Of a DNA stretch of 64,000 nucleotides, positions 1 through 11,846 are shown in pieces. Origin of the DNA: Theocolax elegans (lineage: Eukaryota > Arthropoda > Insecta > Hymenoptera > Cerocephalidae); assembly GCA_026168455.1 (NCBI GenBank), contig CM047425.1:2764001-2828000 (forward strand), in the 5' to 3' direction. The notes under the pieces are model-generated. The model saw only the letters and a program-made list of their open reading frames with translations. It did no database searches and was not told the origin of the DNA. Position 1 is the stretch's first letter. Each line of letters starts with the position of its first letter. Position numbers and translations under genes: made by a program.

Positions 1-1940
1 ATATGGCAATGTAGGTTTATGAGACTGAAAGATTGAATTTAGTTAACAGTTTGAGAAAAATGAATTTGTACATGCCACTAAACATGGAAAGCCTAAATGC
101 AAGGCCTAATGTCAAAGCGTGCGAAATTCTGTGCACGTTCTTAGCTTAGAAAAAGCTTAAATAAAATAAAAAAATAGTGAAAATTTAATAAATCTGATGG
201 ATATTCGGTAGTTTTAAGTTATAAAGTAATTATCCAAATAGAATTTTAAAAATTAAAATTTGAAAAAAATTCATGTATATTTATAAAAATAAATATATAC
301 GGATGTTTGAGCAAAAGTATTTAAAAAAAAAATATAAATAAAAAATCAGTGGAAAATTTCGGTCTTGGGAAATAATGGATATTGGAGTAAAAAGGATTTA
401 CATCCAACTAAAAATTACGTGAAAAACAACAAATAAAAAATTTGAAAAATTCACGAATAAAGTAAGAAAAAAATTTAAGAGAACCTTTTACAGTGATTAA
501 AATAAATCTATATTCCAAAAATGTAATAAATAATTTCGCATCTAAAAATAAATATAAATTCAGAATATATAGTTATAAATTTAAATATCGTTAGAAAAAT
601 ACCCGCTGTGTCAGTATTAAACCTAACCTTAAAACTACACTGTAAAACATTCAAAAAAACGTTGCCAATTAATTGGCACATAGCTTCCTCAAATAACACG
701 TCAATCCTATATGTAATATATTACTCAAATATGATATTATTTAATTATTTAAAACAAAATGTTATAACATTTCTAAAAACATTATTCACTTCTGATTGAA
801 ACTTATGTACCTGGTAATTTGCACAATATTAGCGTACATTAATAATTAAAAATAAAATTAATTAATTAATCTTTACAAAATTAAAAAAAAATGATTACTC
901 GTCTAATAAACATCTGTTGTACGAATGAGCTCTAGTTGTAACAACATTGGTATGCAACAAGAATAAGAAAGTAAATCCAAGCGACCGACAATAGAATGCA
1001 ATTGCAGATGTCTCCGCCCTTGCAAGTGCGCAATTTCTGATTGTTCACCGCAAGGTCTCATTGACCAGGAAAAATTGAAAGCGCATGGCAATAAAAAAGA
1101 AAAGAAAGAAAAAAAATGAACGATGACTGACGAGATATAAATGAATAAGGAAACAATTTCTATACAGGGTGCAATCCGTTAATACAGTAAATTACGATTT
1201 TACATTATGCAAAAAATATACATTTTTGCAATGAGAATTGATATTTTTTCGAATACTTCTGAGGTATATTTTATAGTAAAAATTTCGTAAATATTAGGTT
1301 CAATATATCTTTGTAAATTTTACCATAATTCGGACTAAAAGATTATCATAATTTAAAAAATCAGTGCTTTAATCGCCTCAAGAAATGCAAACGTTTTAAA
1401 AATTTTTAATTTAATTGCATTAATAAAAGAACAAAAATGAGTTATAAATATTAAATAAACCTCGTGCTTTTACTGCCTAAATTATTTTAAAAATCGAAAT
1501 TCATAAAAAAAAATATACACAGAAAAAAAAAATATATATATATATATACGAATGTATACGTTTTTAAAATTTCATATTGAGACTATGTGAAAACAGTAAT
1601 TTCTTTTTCGTTCAATTTAGCGCTTATTTTTTCAAGTCCTTGAACGAAACTGTTCTTCCCTTTTCTTCACCTTTGTTTAGTCACTTGTTTATTTATTTTG
1701 AATTATATAAGCTTAAGCTTACAGCGTACCGAGCTGAAAAAAATTATTCAAATCTATTTTATGTAATTGTATATAATTTAGAAAACAAAAATTAAATATG
1801 ATTTACCGGTTCGCGTGCGAATGTGAAATTGCATTTTCTTTTTTTTTTCCTTAATGTAGTAGTCGCTATCATCGTTATCGACATATGATGTATTTTTTTT
1901 CCTTCGTTCTCGCGTGTCATACATTTACGAGGTATTTTAT
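1..1940. other. AT-rich non-coding stretch
   Basis: No exon with convincing codon bias and splice sites is visible on either strand. The sequence is mostly poly-A/T tracts. A somewhat GC-richer block at about 905-1090 is open on the minus strand for 62 codons but resembles no family I know. It is either intergenic DNA or part of a 5' intron of the PKN gene downstream. Confidence 0.6.
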
Positions 1941-2313
1941 TTAAGGGGATGTGATAGCCAAATTACAGGGATGTAGTTTTAAAAATTAAAAAATTTTCTG
2001 CAATTATCGAACTAAAAATCTGGGAAAACTCATACGCGACGCTTGAATAATATAAAAGAAATTTACAGAAAAAAATTTTTTTAATTAATAAATTTTAAAG
2101 TAATTAAAAATTAATCTCTTTTCGTCGGTAATGATTACTTAGGTCCTTGTGCCTGCACGAAAATCTCGATAAGTGATAACAAATTTAACAAAAAATCTCA
2201 CGTGTTATTCAAAGCAAGTAGAAGAGCGTTACAGAGAGATTTATTGGAAAAAGTCAACACATTGTTAATTAAAAAAAAAGGATGCGAATTTTTTTTGTCT
2301 CACATCTCATTAA
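1941..2313 (+). mobile_element. TTAA-flanked MITE, family C
   Basis: The left end reads TTAAGGGGATGTGATAGCC. The right end, read on the minus strand, starts TTAATGAGATGTGAGAC. The element is therefore bounded by TTAA and has imperfect terminal inverted repeats, as in piggyBac-type non-autonomous elements. It has no coding capacity. Related copies lie at 8171-8570 and, inverted, at 18973-19261. Its right TTAA is shared with the next element. Confidence 0.75.
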
Positions 2314-2659
2314 GGGGATATGATACCCAAATTGCAGAGACCTACCTAGAAAATCCCAAAAGTTTTAAAACCTAATTATAAAAAAAATCACAGATACTGT
2401 TCAAAACAAATAGAATAGCGTAGAAATTAATTATACGTAAATAAGCATTTTTGGTCGGTAATATGTAGCTATAAAACAATGATTCACGGGTGCCCAAAAA
2501 TCTCGCTGATATATCAATAAAAAGATTTGAAAAAATTCACGGAATATCTTCAAAGAAAACACACAACATCGTCATAGAACATTTTATTTGATAACTTGAA
2601 TTCCTCGTTTAATAAAAAATAAATCATTTTTCTATTTTTTGGGGTTTATATCCCGTTAA
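2310..2659 (+). mobile_element. TTAA-flanked MITE abutting the previous one
   Basis: The left end is TTAAGGGGATATGATACCC; the right end in reverse complement is TTAACGGGATATAAACCCC. The 350-bp element has no open frame. A partial inverted copy lies at 62100-62430, where the same internal words recur. The left TTAA (2310-2313) doubles as the right TTAA of the preceding element. Confidence 0.75.
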
Positions 2660-5600
2660 AGCGACGTCGAAGTTTTGAAATTTTGCTGATCTATACGCAC
2701 CGAAATATATATATACGAAAAGCATATTTCAAATTGAATAATCGGTGCGCTCCGATCTTACATTATAAAGGAATTTATGTATACAAAAAAAAAAATAAAA
2801 ATTTCCCTCGTATTTTACTATATTAACTACACGGTTCTATTCACGCACTTGTAGAAGTAACCTAAAAAAATATATATGTACATTTAAAAATAACGTAAAA
2901 ATAAAAAAAAACGTAATTCTGTGCGAAAATAGCTGAAAGTTTAAATACGACAAAATCATCGCCGAGAAAACGACTTTCGTGCAGTTTGCCAGAAGCAGTA
3001 TCATATTACGGATGAACTTGAATAACCCACGCTGAAAATTCCGCTTGGCGAAAAAAAAAAAAATAAATGTTATTTCGTTGTTATCGTAACAAATCATTTT
3101 TTTTTTCATTGATTAAAATTCAGTCGCGTGTATCGTAGAAGCTTCAACGAGAAATTTTTTTCTTTATGTAAATATATTGTATTCGGATAAAGCGCGTGTA
3201 GTATACACGATTGTGTTATTTTTTTTTACTTCCGGTATATAAGCGATAGTTACTTTTCAGAACTAATTGGAAGGACAATTATTTACGGTTTCGTATAGGT
3301 GAGTCTCGTTCGTTTCGAAATATAATGTATGTGTGCACACAGTAACGGTGAAAAAAATTTGAGTAATTTAATTAGAACGATTAGTTGTTTAACGAGTTGT
3401 ATTGATAGAACGTTAAATTTGACTTCTTCTACTTTATTTATTCTCTCTTTACATTTTGGTCCGACCAATTATCTAGTTATAGAAGCGATTGCTGCTTCGA
3501 CTAATCTCTTTTTTCCATGCCGTTAACTACAAAGTCTCGTTTTTTTTAATGACTCTTACAGCGCATTAAAGATGAATTGTCTAATTTTAGTGTAGTCCAA
3601 CTGTGTATCGCGATATGCATAAAGAAAATCATAGTTTGCACAGCGGAATTGATAGAACTTTATTTGTATAGGATTTAATTTTATTTTAAAGTTTGAATAA
3701 GAATTTATATAATTTATTTATTGACCAGGAATAAATTATATTTTTTTTTATTTTTTCTTTAAGCATTTTTAAAATCTCATTTTTAGTTCATATTTATATA
3801 TCGTATTATTGCATAGCTTTTTTTACACGTTTTAGAAAATTATTACACTCTAATTAAATAAATTAAATAGATTAATTTAAATAAAGATGCGAAGCATTCC
3901 ATTTAATTTTTCAATTAAATTAAGTATTCCTTTTTTTCAGAAAAATCTACAAATGTATAAAAAAATGTTTGGTTTTAATAATTCAAATTTTTGAGAAAAC
4001 TCGATTACCACCGAAAATCAATTGATTTTATATATTAATTATTGTAACACCACGTTTTATCGTCATTCGCATATACTTTTCGTTTATATATACACACATT
4101 TCAATTAAAATTTTTCATATTTCTCTTAAATATCCAGAGATCACTTGTACACAAAAAATATTTAAAATACCACACACGATTAAAAAACACCTGAATAATC
4201 CACATCCGCAACGCGACAACAAAAAATAAAATCCATACTTTCATCGCGCACACCTATATAAAACACGGTCGTTATGTTTACACACCTATACAATTCGATA
4301 AAAAAAAGACCATCTCGAAAGTTAGTATATAGACATAAGCCCATACGCCGACACCATATCCCAAGCGATACAGTCGACGCGTCCCGGAAGTTCACCCTGG
4401 CCTTATTGAGCGCATCCAGGCTAGTATTACGTGCATCCGGAGGGGCACGACGGCGAAAAAAAAGAGAGAAAAGCCAGTCGTTCGATTGAGCTATACAGTA
4501 TAAAAAGGTATACCTTTTTTTATGTATCTTGAGATATGATTTTCTGAATCTTTTTTTTTTTACACTCGGTGGTGACTCGTTCGTTCGCATCATTTGCGTA
4601 TATAATTGCGGAGGATGCTCGGCTTTATACTTTTCCCTTTTTCGATATGGTTTTAAACACATTTTTCATCGGTGATTATTATTATCGCGCGTACGAATTT
4701 ATTGTTCCTATTTTCGATGATAAGTATTAATTGACGGGAATATAAGAATGTAATACGTAAATAACTTTACGCGAAGGGATTTAATTGCATTAATAAAAAG
4801 AATTATGAATAAATTGTATCTAAATAATTAAGATGTATCGTGTGTATATTCGTTTTTCGAATTGATGTAACTAAAATATCGAAATTCATTGTAACGTGAG
4901 AACGAAAGAGAGAGAGAGTATTGTCTTGTTTTGTTTTACGAGATGTTGCGTGCCGATTGTCGTGATCTTGATTGACTTTCTTGCAAATGGAGTCGCGATT
5001 CAGATTTTGAAAGTGTATTAAAGAACGAGGAAGAAAATGTACGGTTGATGGAATTTCAATTAACGATAACATGCAATGCCAATGTCAAAAGTGAATTGTA
5101 TTAAAAGATTAGAAATTCCTCGTTCTTTTTTTTTGCTTTTTGATATTATTTTACTTTTCTATTATACATTAATAAAATCTTTTTTTTTTCGATTTATCTA
5201 TTTAATTTGGAATCGATCGAAAATGTGTATAAATAAAACGAAGTAGATAATTAGAACAATAATAAAAAAGATAAAAAGTAAGATGCAAATAAAGAGGGTT
5301 TTGTGCAATATTTGAGAAAATATTGATTAACGCAATTTAGCTCGTTAATACCGATTAAAATTCATACAATACGTTGTAATAAAAAAGATAATTAAATGAA
5401 ATAGTAAATAAATGATAGTGAATATAAAAATTGTAAATATACGATGCAAAAAGTAATGAATAAAATTTTTTATTTTTATCGTATTTTAAATTTTAACAGC
5501 TGTATTTATTATCATTTACACTGTAAAAATTTAATTAATATATCTATAATTGTTTTTTTTTTAATTTTAAAAATGTTGGATATAGTTTACATGTTTTTGT

Positions 5601-8170
5601 CCATATTAAGATTTCGTGTATCTATTATTTATCATTCTCAGTACAGGCAACTGTGTTTACATTCAATAGGATAAACCACATTAAGTAATCTGAAATAAAA
5701 AAAAATTAAGTATTCAATTTATATTAAAAATTATAAACTAATCTGAATAAAAAAAAATAAAAATCCTCCAAAATTCAAAGAAAAGTATAATCATTTTCTT
5801 CAAGTCTAACAAATATTTCGACAAATAATTATTCTCTTAAACGAAAAATATGACTAATATTTCTTTTATGTGTACCGAAATTCAATGTCTATCTATGTAT
5901 ATGTATATCAAAATTTTCGTATTTCATAAAAACAATCGTTGAATCCTATCTCACTTTGAATTGTACTCTCCTATAATGCCGCATTCGATTTGCATACACG
6001 ACATACATAAAACGTATCCTTTAGACTTAGTCATCTGGATGGTTTTCGCTTAGAGTTGCGTTATTATCTAACAGAGTCAACTTTACGCTGACTCATCGTG
6101 TTGTACACACATGCATATATATATGGATGTATATATACACATACGGAGACTGCAAGGTGTACGCAAGGAAATGGTGTATGTGTGTGTGTGTGTGTATGTG
6201 TCTAGTACAGCATATATACCTATTACTTCCGGTGGTGATATATTACCGTTGTTATTGTTGCTGTTACTTAATGGGTAACAGGACTGTGTGTTATATCCTT
6301 GTAAATGTATGTATGCCGCGTTATAGATTTTTTTTTTATTTTTTAATCGTTCACCTCTCTTAAAGTCTCTCCTTCTCTCTCAGGGGAGTGTATATTTGCG
6401 TTACTGGAATAATGGATAACTAACGCTCTCTTTAATTTCCGGTTGATTTTCACGAAAAGTACACTTTAAGTATTTTAAAGTGTGAAAAGAAATGGAGGCT
6501 GGAATGTGTCGAATGACCGAGTATTTTGTTGCTTTTTTTTTATTGAAAATCACTGGAGGTGACTTACCGACCGAGCAAAAAGAGAATTATTACATTTATT
6601 TTGAAAAATATGTAATTTTATGCAAAATCCGAATGTAGAAGCACGGATGGATAATTAAATAATAAGTCATTATATGAATAAATTTTAAGTCAATACAACA
6701 AGGGACATATTAATAAATTTCTGTACCGAAATCATAGAGAATCGCATAAGAATTATGATTAAAATATTAAATTAAAAGTATGAACAAAATTCATATATAC
6801 AAATAGTTCAAAATATAAGGAAATGTGTAACGATCGACTACTTAAGATTTGGTCGGTAAATTAATATTTCCAACACAAAAATTATATTTATATCAACAAT
6901 ATTAAAATTCTCTTGGTTAATTTTTTCAGATTGTTAAATTACTTTTTTTAACAAATCTTTGGTTAGGAAAGGGCAGATCCCTGTAATTTGGATCGGTTTT
7001 GTTCTTAAGAGACCTACCTACATTTCCGGATTCAAACTTTAATAATAGAATTTTTAATTTTTTTAAATTTAATGAGTTGTTCCGGCTAGTTTTTATCAAA
7101 ACCTAGGGGGATAACTAGGGGAATTAATGGTTTTGTTAAGTTTGAACCTGTAAATGTCGGTATGGCATTCTCTTAATATTCATTTTTTTATATATTAGAG
7201 CTATGGTTAGAAGATTTTTATCTTAAGACAAGAGAATATTTTTGTGACTGCAAATATGAAAAATTTATTAATTTTTTTTTAAAGGAATGAGAAAATTGAT
7301 ATATATATATATATATTAAAAAATTTTTACTTTTATCAAAACCATTTCACACATTTCAGCGTCAATTTTTACACTCCCGGATTCAGAGTGCAGATTTGAC
7401 GATTTATTTGTATAAACGCTCGCTCGCATATATGAGAGAAAGCGAGAGTCTATTAATTAAGAAGAAGTAACTTGGGTTCGAAGAATACTGACTTCTTCGA
7501 ACACTGGACGAGAGATATATGTCAGAATCAAATGTTCCTGTGAAAAGTCCTCTTGAATCAACCGTGTGATCTTTGTCGTTTGCCCTTATTACCCGACTGT
7601 TGATGATGTATTTCAATGAGTAAATCGTTTATGAAAGCGATCTTATTCTTCTATACTTTTTTTTCGGTTCTCAATACTGCCTATACGTGGAAAAAAGCTT
7701 CATTGTTAAAAAAACGATGTATTTGTTTAAAAAATTAATTATTATTTCGTCGGTAAATTAATTTTGTTACATAAACGAATATCATCAGCAGTAACGTATA
7801 AAAATAGTATTCAATTAAAAATCTCAAAAAATATATATATTGAATAATTTTCAAGCATATATATGGTAATTGTCAGTCAAGCTAAATAGAGAATAGATAA
7901 TTTTATTTGTTTGCATAATTAATTAAGATTTCGTCGGGAATATCAAATCATTAATTTTTAATTCAACTATAGTTAACAATGTATACATTGTTAGAAACAT
8001 AGAAGAAAGAAATTTGGAGAAAAAATATTTTCTTTATGTCGAAGAAAAAAATATTTCAAATTTTCAATTTCAATCTGCGACATCTCCTTAATTAAGTCTA
8101 ATTTTCTCCGAAAATTTCGGATGATATAAATAAATTAAGTAAAATTCAAGTAAAAGTTTATGAATTAGTT
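2660..8170. other. Gene-free AT-rich region
   Basis: No supportable gene. There is a GC-richer island at about 4320-4460 in which both strands happen to be open (160 codons on minus, 71 on plus), but neither product resembles a known family. Short TG/TATA repeats occur around 6110-6200, and a degraded inverted-repeat transposon fragment lies near 6551-6735. The block may be PKN intron or intergenic DNA. Confidence 0.55.
6551..6735 (+). mobile_element. Half-copy of foldback MITE (same family as 44450-44832)
   Basis: The words TACCGACCGAGC, GATAATTAAATAATAAGTCA and AAGTCAATACAA appear here in the same order as in the arms of the foldback element at 44450-44832. The partner arm is too diverged to delimit, so I treat this as a degraded remnant. 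Confidence 0.6.
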
Positions 8171-8570
8171 TTAAAGAGAAAAAATAGCCAAATTACATGG
8201 AGCTACTTTTAAACACCCAAAAATTTTGTGCAATTATCGTACTAAAAAAATCTGGAAAAAATCATACGTTACACTTGAGTAATATAGAAGTAGGTATACA
8301 GAAAATTTTTTTTTAAATAATAAACTTTAAATTAATTAAAAATTAATAACCTTTTTTCATCGGTAATGATTAGGTCCTTGTGTCTGCACGAAAATCTTGA
8401 TCATTTAAGTAATAAAAAATTTAACGAAAAATCACACGTACTATTTTCACACGTATTATATTCAAAGCAAGTAGAAAAGCGTTACAGAGAGATTTTTTGG
8501 AAAAAGTCAACACATTGTTAATTAAAAAACAAATAGGAATTCGAATTTTTTTAGTCTCACATCATCTTAA
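8171..8570 (+). mobile_element. TTAA-flanked MITE, diverged copy of 1941-2313
   Basis: It begins TTAAAGAG and ends CATCATCTTAA. Internal segments such as GCAATTATCG, AATAATGATTAGGTCCTTGT-like words and GCGTTACAGAGAGATTT match the element at 1941-2313 in order. Its length is 400 bp. There is no coding capacity. Confidence 0.7.
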
Positions 8571-9056
8571 CTAAAATTGATTGCAACAATCAAGGTTTAA
8601 TATGGCATATCGAGACCCATAGAGAGAACCACTGCCAATAAAAATAGTAGCACTATATATATATTTATTATAGATATTATACAATAAATTACTGTTCAAT
8701 GATGTTTTAATACAGACTAAAACAAAACATAAAAAAACTGCCCATGAAACATCACGTTATGTGTATATATACACCTGGCATCTAGATTATCACGAAAAGC
8801 TCATCTCCAGTGAACGTTGCGAAATAAACTTCCATGAAGAGCGGTTGTAATAAAAGGCGCAAGAGAGGTGAAGGAGGGATTTAGAAGAGATTGCTTAGTC
8901 GCGTCACACATGTTGCAAATGATAATATATAACGAGGCCCGCAAGAGAGAGATAGATCGGTGTTAAGTGCTTGATAATGTCATTATGACGCCTCTTGCGA
9001 AAAGGGGAACTCTCCTCGTTCTTACACTTATTCTTTTTTAGGGAGGTTATGTCTCT

Positions 9057-9149
9057 TTCTCTCTCTCTCTCTCACGGACGGGCTGTTTGTTTCTATGGCC
9101 TCGTTCCTCATCAACGTTTATTAAGTACTCTCTCTCTCTCTCTCTCTCT
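9057..9149. repeat. Two CT-dinucleotide microsatellites
   Basis: Pure TC/CT runs at about 9057-9073 and 9128-9149 flank a short unique stretch. Confidence 0.9.
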
Positions 9150-11620
9150 TTGGTGGTAGCTTTTATTTATTTTTCACTCTACGCGAGTTTGTTTCATTTC
9201 AATTCAAAAGTTGAATATGTATATATATGAATGCACCGTCTGTTTTGTTTGGCCATTCAATTCGTAGTTGCACCGGTGGTTTGAATATTAAAACTTTGCT
9301 TTTTCGTTACGATGTTCATTCGAGTCGTTATTCGAAAAAGAAAACGAGTTAATTATTGAATAAATTGTTTGGTAAAAAATTATTATAAAGTATTATGGAA
9401 AATTGTTTAATAAGGAACTTTGAAATTTGGTGTTGGATTTTTTTTATAAAAAATTTGATCATTTCTGGTAGTGGTAGTAGTTGGAATTGTGAGTTAGGGT
9501 TTGTAACGTTGTTTTTATTTAATTATTATAAAAAATTAAAGCAAATTATTTTTAAAATATGGATGTATTGTAAATCTGAATTTTATACAAACAATTTACT
9601 TATATCTAGTAGTTACTGGAATTGAATTGTTAATAACTATTAAAAAAAAATACTAAAAATAGTTATTAAAATAATATCGAGAATGTAAAGTTGGACTGTA
9701 TAAGAAATTTTCTGTAATAGTAATTTAAATTGAAATTTAGCTTTTTGCAACATTCTTCATTCAAATAATTATTAAAAAAAATTTATTTAAAAAAAGAATA
9801 TTAAAAAGAAAATAATAAAAAAAATGTTGAAAGTGTAAAATTGAACTGTACAAAAAATTTTCTCTATTCTAGTGGTGTACCAATTTGCATTAAAATCTCT
9901 ACCCCTTTTTATAACGTCTTTATTCAACTAATTATTACTAAAAAATTAACTAAACACATTATCAAAATTGTGAAACTGACTTTTCAACGATATTTTCTCT
10001 CATTTCTAAAGAACAACCACGTTATCCGAGTGTACAATGAGAAATATGGCGTGCAAGGACGGGTAATTTACATACGCGTACACCGCGTATTATACGTTAA
10101 TCAGTCCCGTAATAATGACGTTACGGACCATTTGCTCGAGACGGGAACAATGTTAAACGATTTTCTTTAATAAAAAGGTAAAAAATTTGAATTGTTCTTT
10201 CCGAAGCTACCAAAAGTCGTTAAAACTTAACGACTCTTACAAATTGCAAACGTGACGACAATATTTCTTTTTTTTTAATGTTGAAATTCGTCATGGAAAA
10301 TATTAATTTTTTTCTCTTCGTTATTAGCGAAATAAACTTTTCGTTAATAATCTTTGAGTTTATATGTACGCATGGTTACGATGGATGTGTAAATATATTA
10401 TGTAATGTTGTAGGTATTAATCATTTAACGGGATAGTTATGGTTACGTCGATAATTAGGCTGTGCATATGAGTTTTTCGTTTTGGTTTTCTTTTACTAAA
10501 ATTATACTTTATTTTACGTTTGGTAGTGAAAGTAATATATACATATACATATATTTTTTAATAATTGTTCGAGTAATTGTCTTTGAAAAGAAAACATTAA
10601 GAAATTGTAGTTATCTGTTCAAATCATGAGTATCAAATGTGGATTCGCTTTAGTAGAAATTATTAAAGCTTTTTTGAGAAAAAATAAATTATTTTTCAAA
10701 AATTGATAGAAAAGAGTTCATTGTTAGTTACGAAGTAGTTATTTTTAACTATAAAGCATTAAAAACAGCTAGTTCTTTTTTTTTTAAATAATTTTTATAC
10801 GCTTTAAAACAATTTATAACGTTACATAACCGTTTTGATCACTTTCTAACGTAATTTCACATCCATATAATTATTAATTAAAAAAATATATTATGAGTTC
10901 AATAAAAAATTTCATTCGCATTCTCCATTTTTTGTATCCAAAATATGTCTAAGCTACCATTAATAATATTATTAATGTAGTAATACATAAAATAATGAAT
11001 TAATTAATGAATAAAAAAATAATAAATGAAATATAATAAGAATTAATAAATAAAAAATAATAATAAACGAAATATAATATAAATTAATAAATAGGAAAAA
11101 ATAGTAAATAACACAGTTTATTTAAAGATAAGTGTCAAAATATATTTTTATCTTTTCGTTATATAAAAGAAAACTATACAAATTCCCAAATAAACGTATC
11201 ATCATTCTTTTTACAATGTAATTTACATTTAAAAAGGAAAGCACTACACCCTCTTTACATCCAAAACGTAAACCATATCTACACGTGCAAATACCCAAAA
11301 AAAAGAAAAATTATGCAAAACACTCGAGTGAACGTATCATCATCATTTTTCTAATGACGCAAGAGTCAATATCATGTAATTAGGTACTCGTCTTGTTAAG
11401 CGATTGCTCTTGAAGAACGAAGAAAAAAAAAACAAATGTGTATAATGCGATCTCTAAAAAGTGGCACACTTGTTACTTCTCTTATTCCTTTTTTTTCGCT
11501 TCTTCTTGATCGCCAACTTCCGACGCGAAGTTCTCTGCACATTGACCCTGAAAAAATTTTTCTTTCCTTTTTATCCATTCTCACCCACGTCCCTCTTGTT
11601 TTTCTCGTTCGTTTTTTTTA

Positions 11621-11846
11621 ATTCGTAAAAATGACAATATTTTTTAGTAATTGAGAGACAAACTTGAAAAAATGATAAAAATGACTATTTTTTATACGAA
11701 AATTTACTACATATATGTTAATATTTACTATGTATCTAGTAAAATGTTCCTATAACAAAATAGTAATTTTTATTACTCAAGTTTGTCTTTCCATTACTAA
11801 ACAACATTGTCATTTTTACTAGAAATTTTTTCTCCGTGTGTATTAG
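11621..11846. mobile_element. Inverted-repeat element (CACGGAGAAAAA-type ends)
   Basis: The two arms read AAAAATGACAATATTTTTTA (left) and, in reverse complement from the right, AAAAATGACAATGTTGTTTA. Both are then followed by TAGTAATnGAnAGACAAACTTG. The right arm ends TTTTTTCTCCGTGTG. Related ends occur at 24273-24508. It is a non-coding foldback MITE; the exact left boundary is uncertain. Confidence 0.65.

Noticed and set aside
903..1091. 62-codon minus-strand frame in a GC-richer patch
   Set aside because: No splice-site pair or family resemblance; too short to support as a gene.
4180..4662. 160-codon minus-strand frame around the 4.4-kb GC island
   Set aside because: Both strands are open across the same island and neither product shows domain or codon evidence; treated as non-coding.
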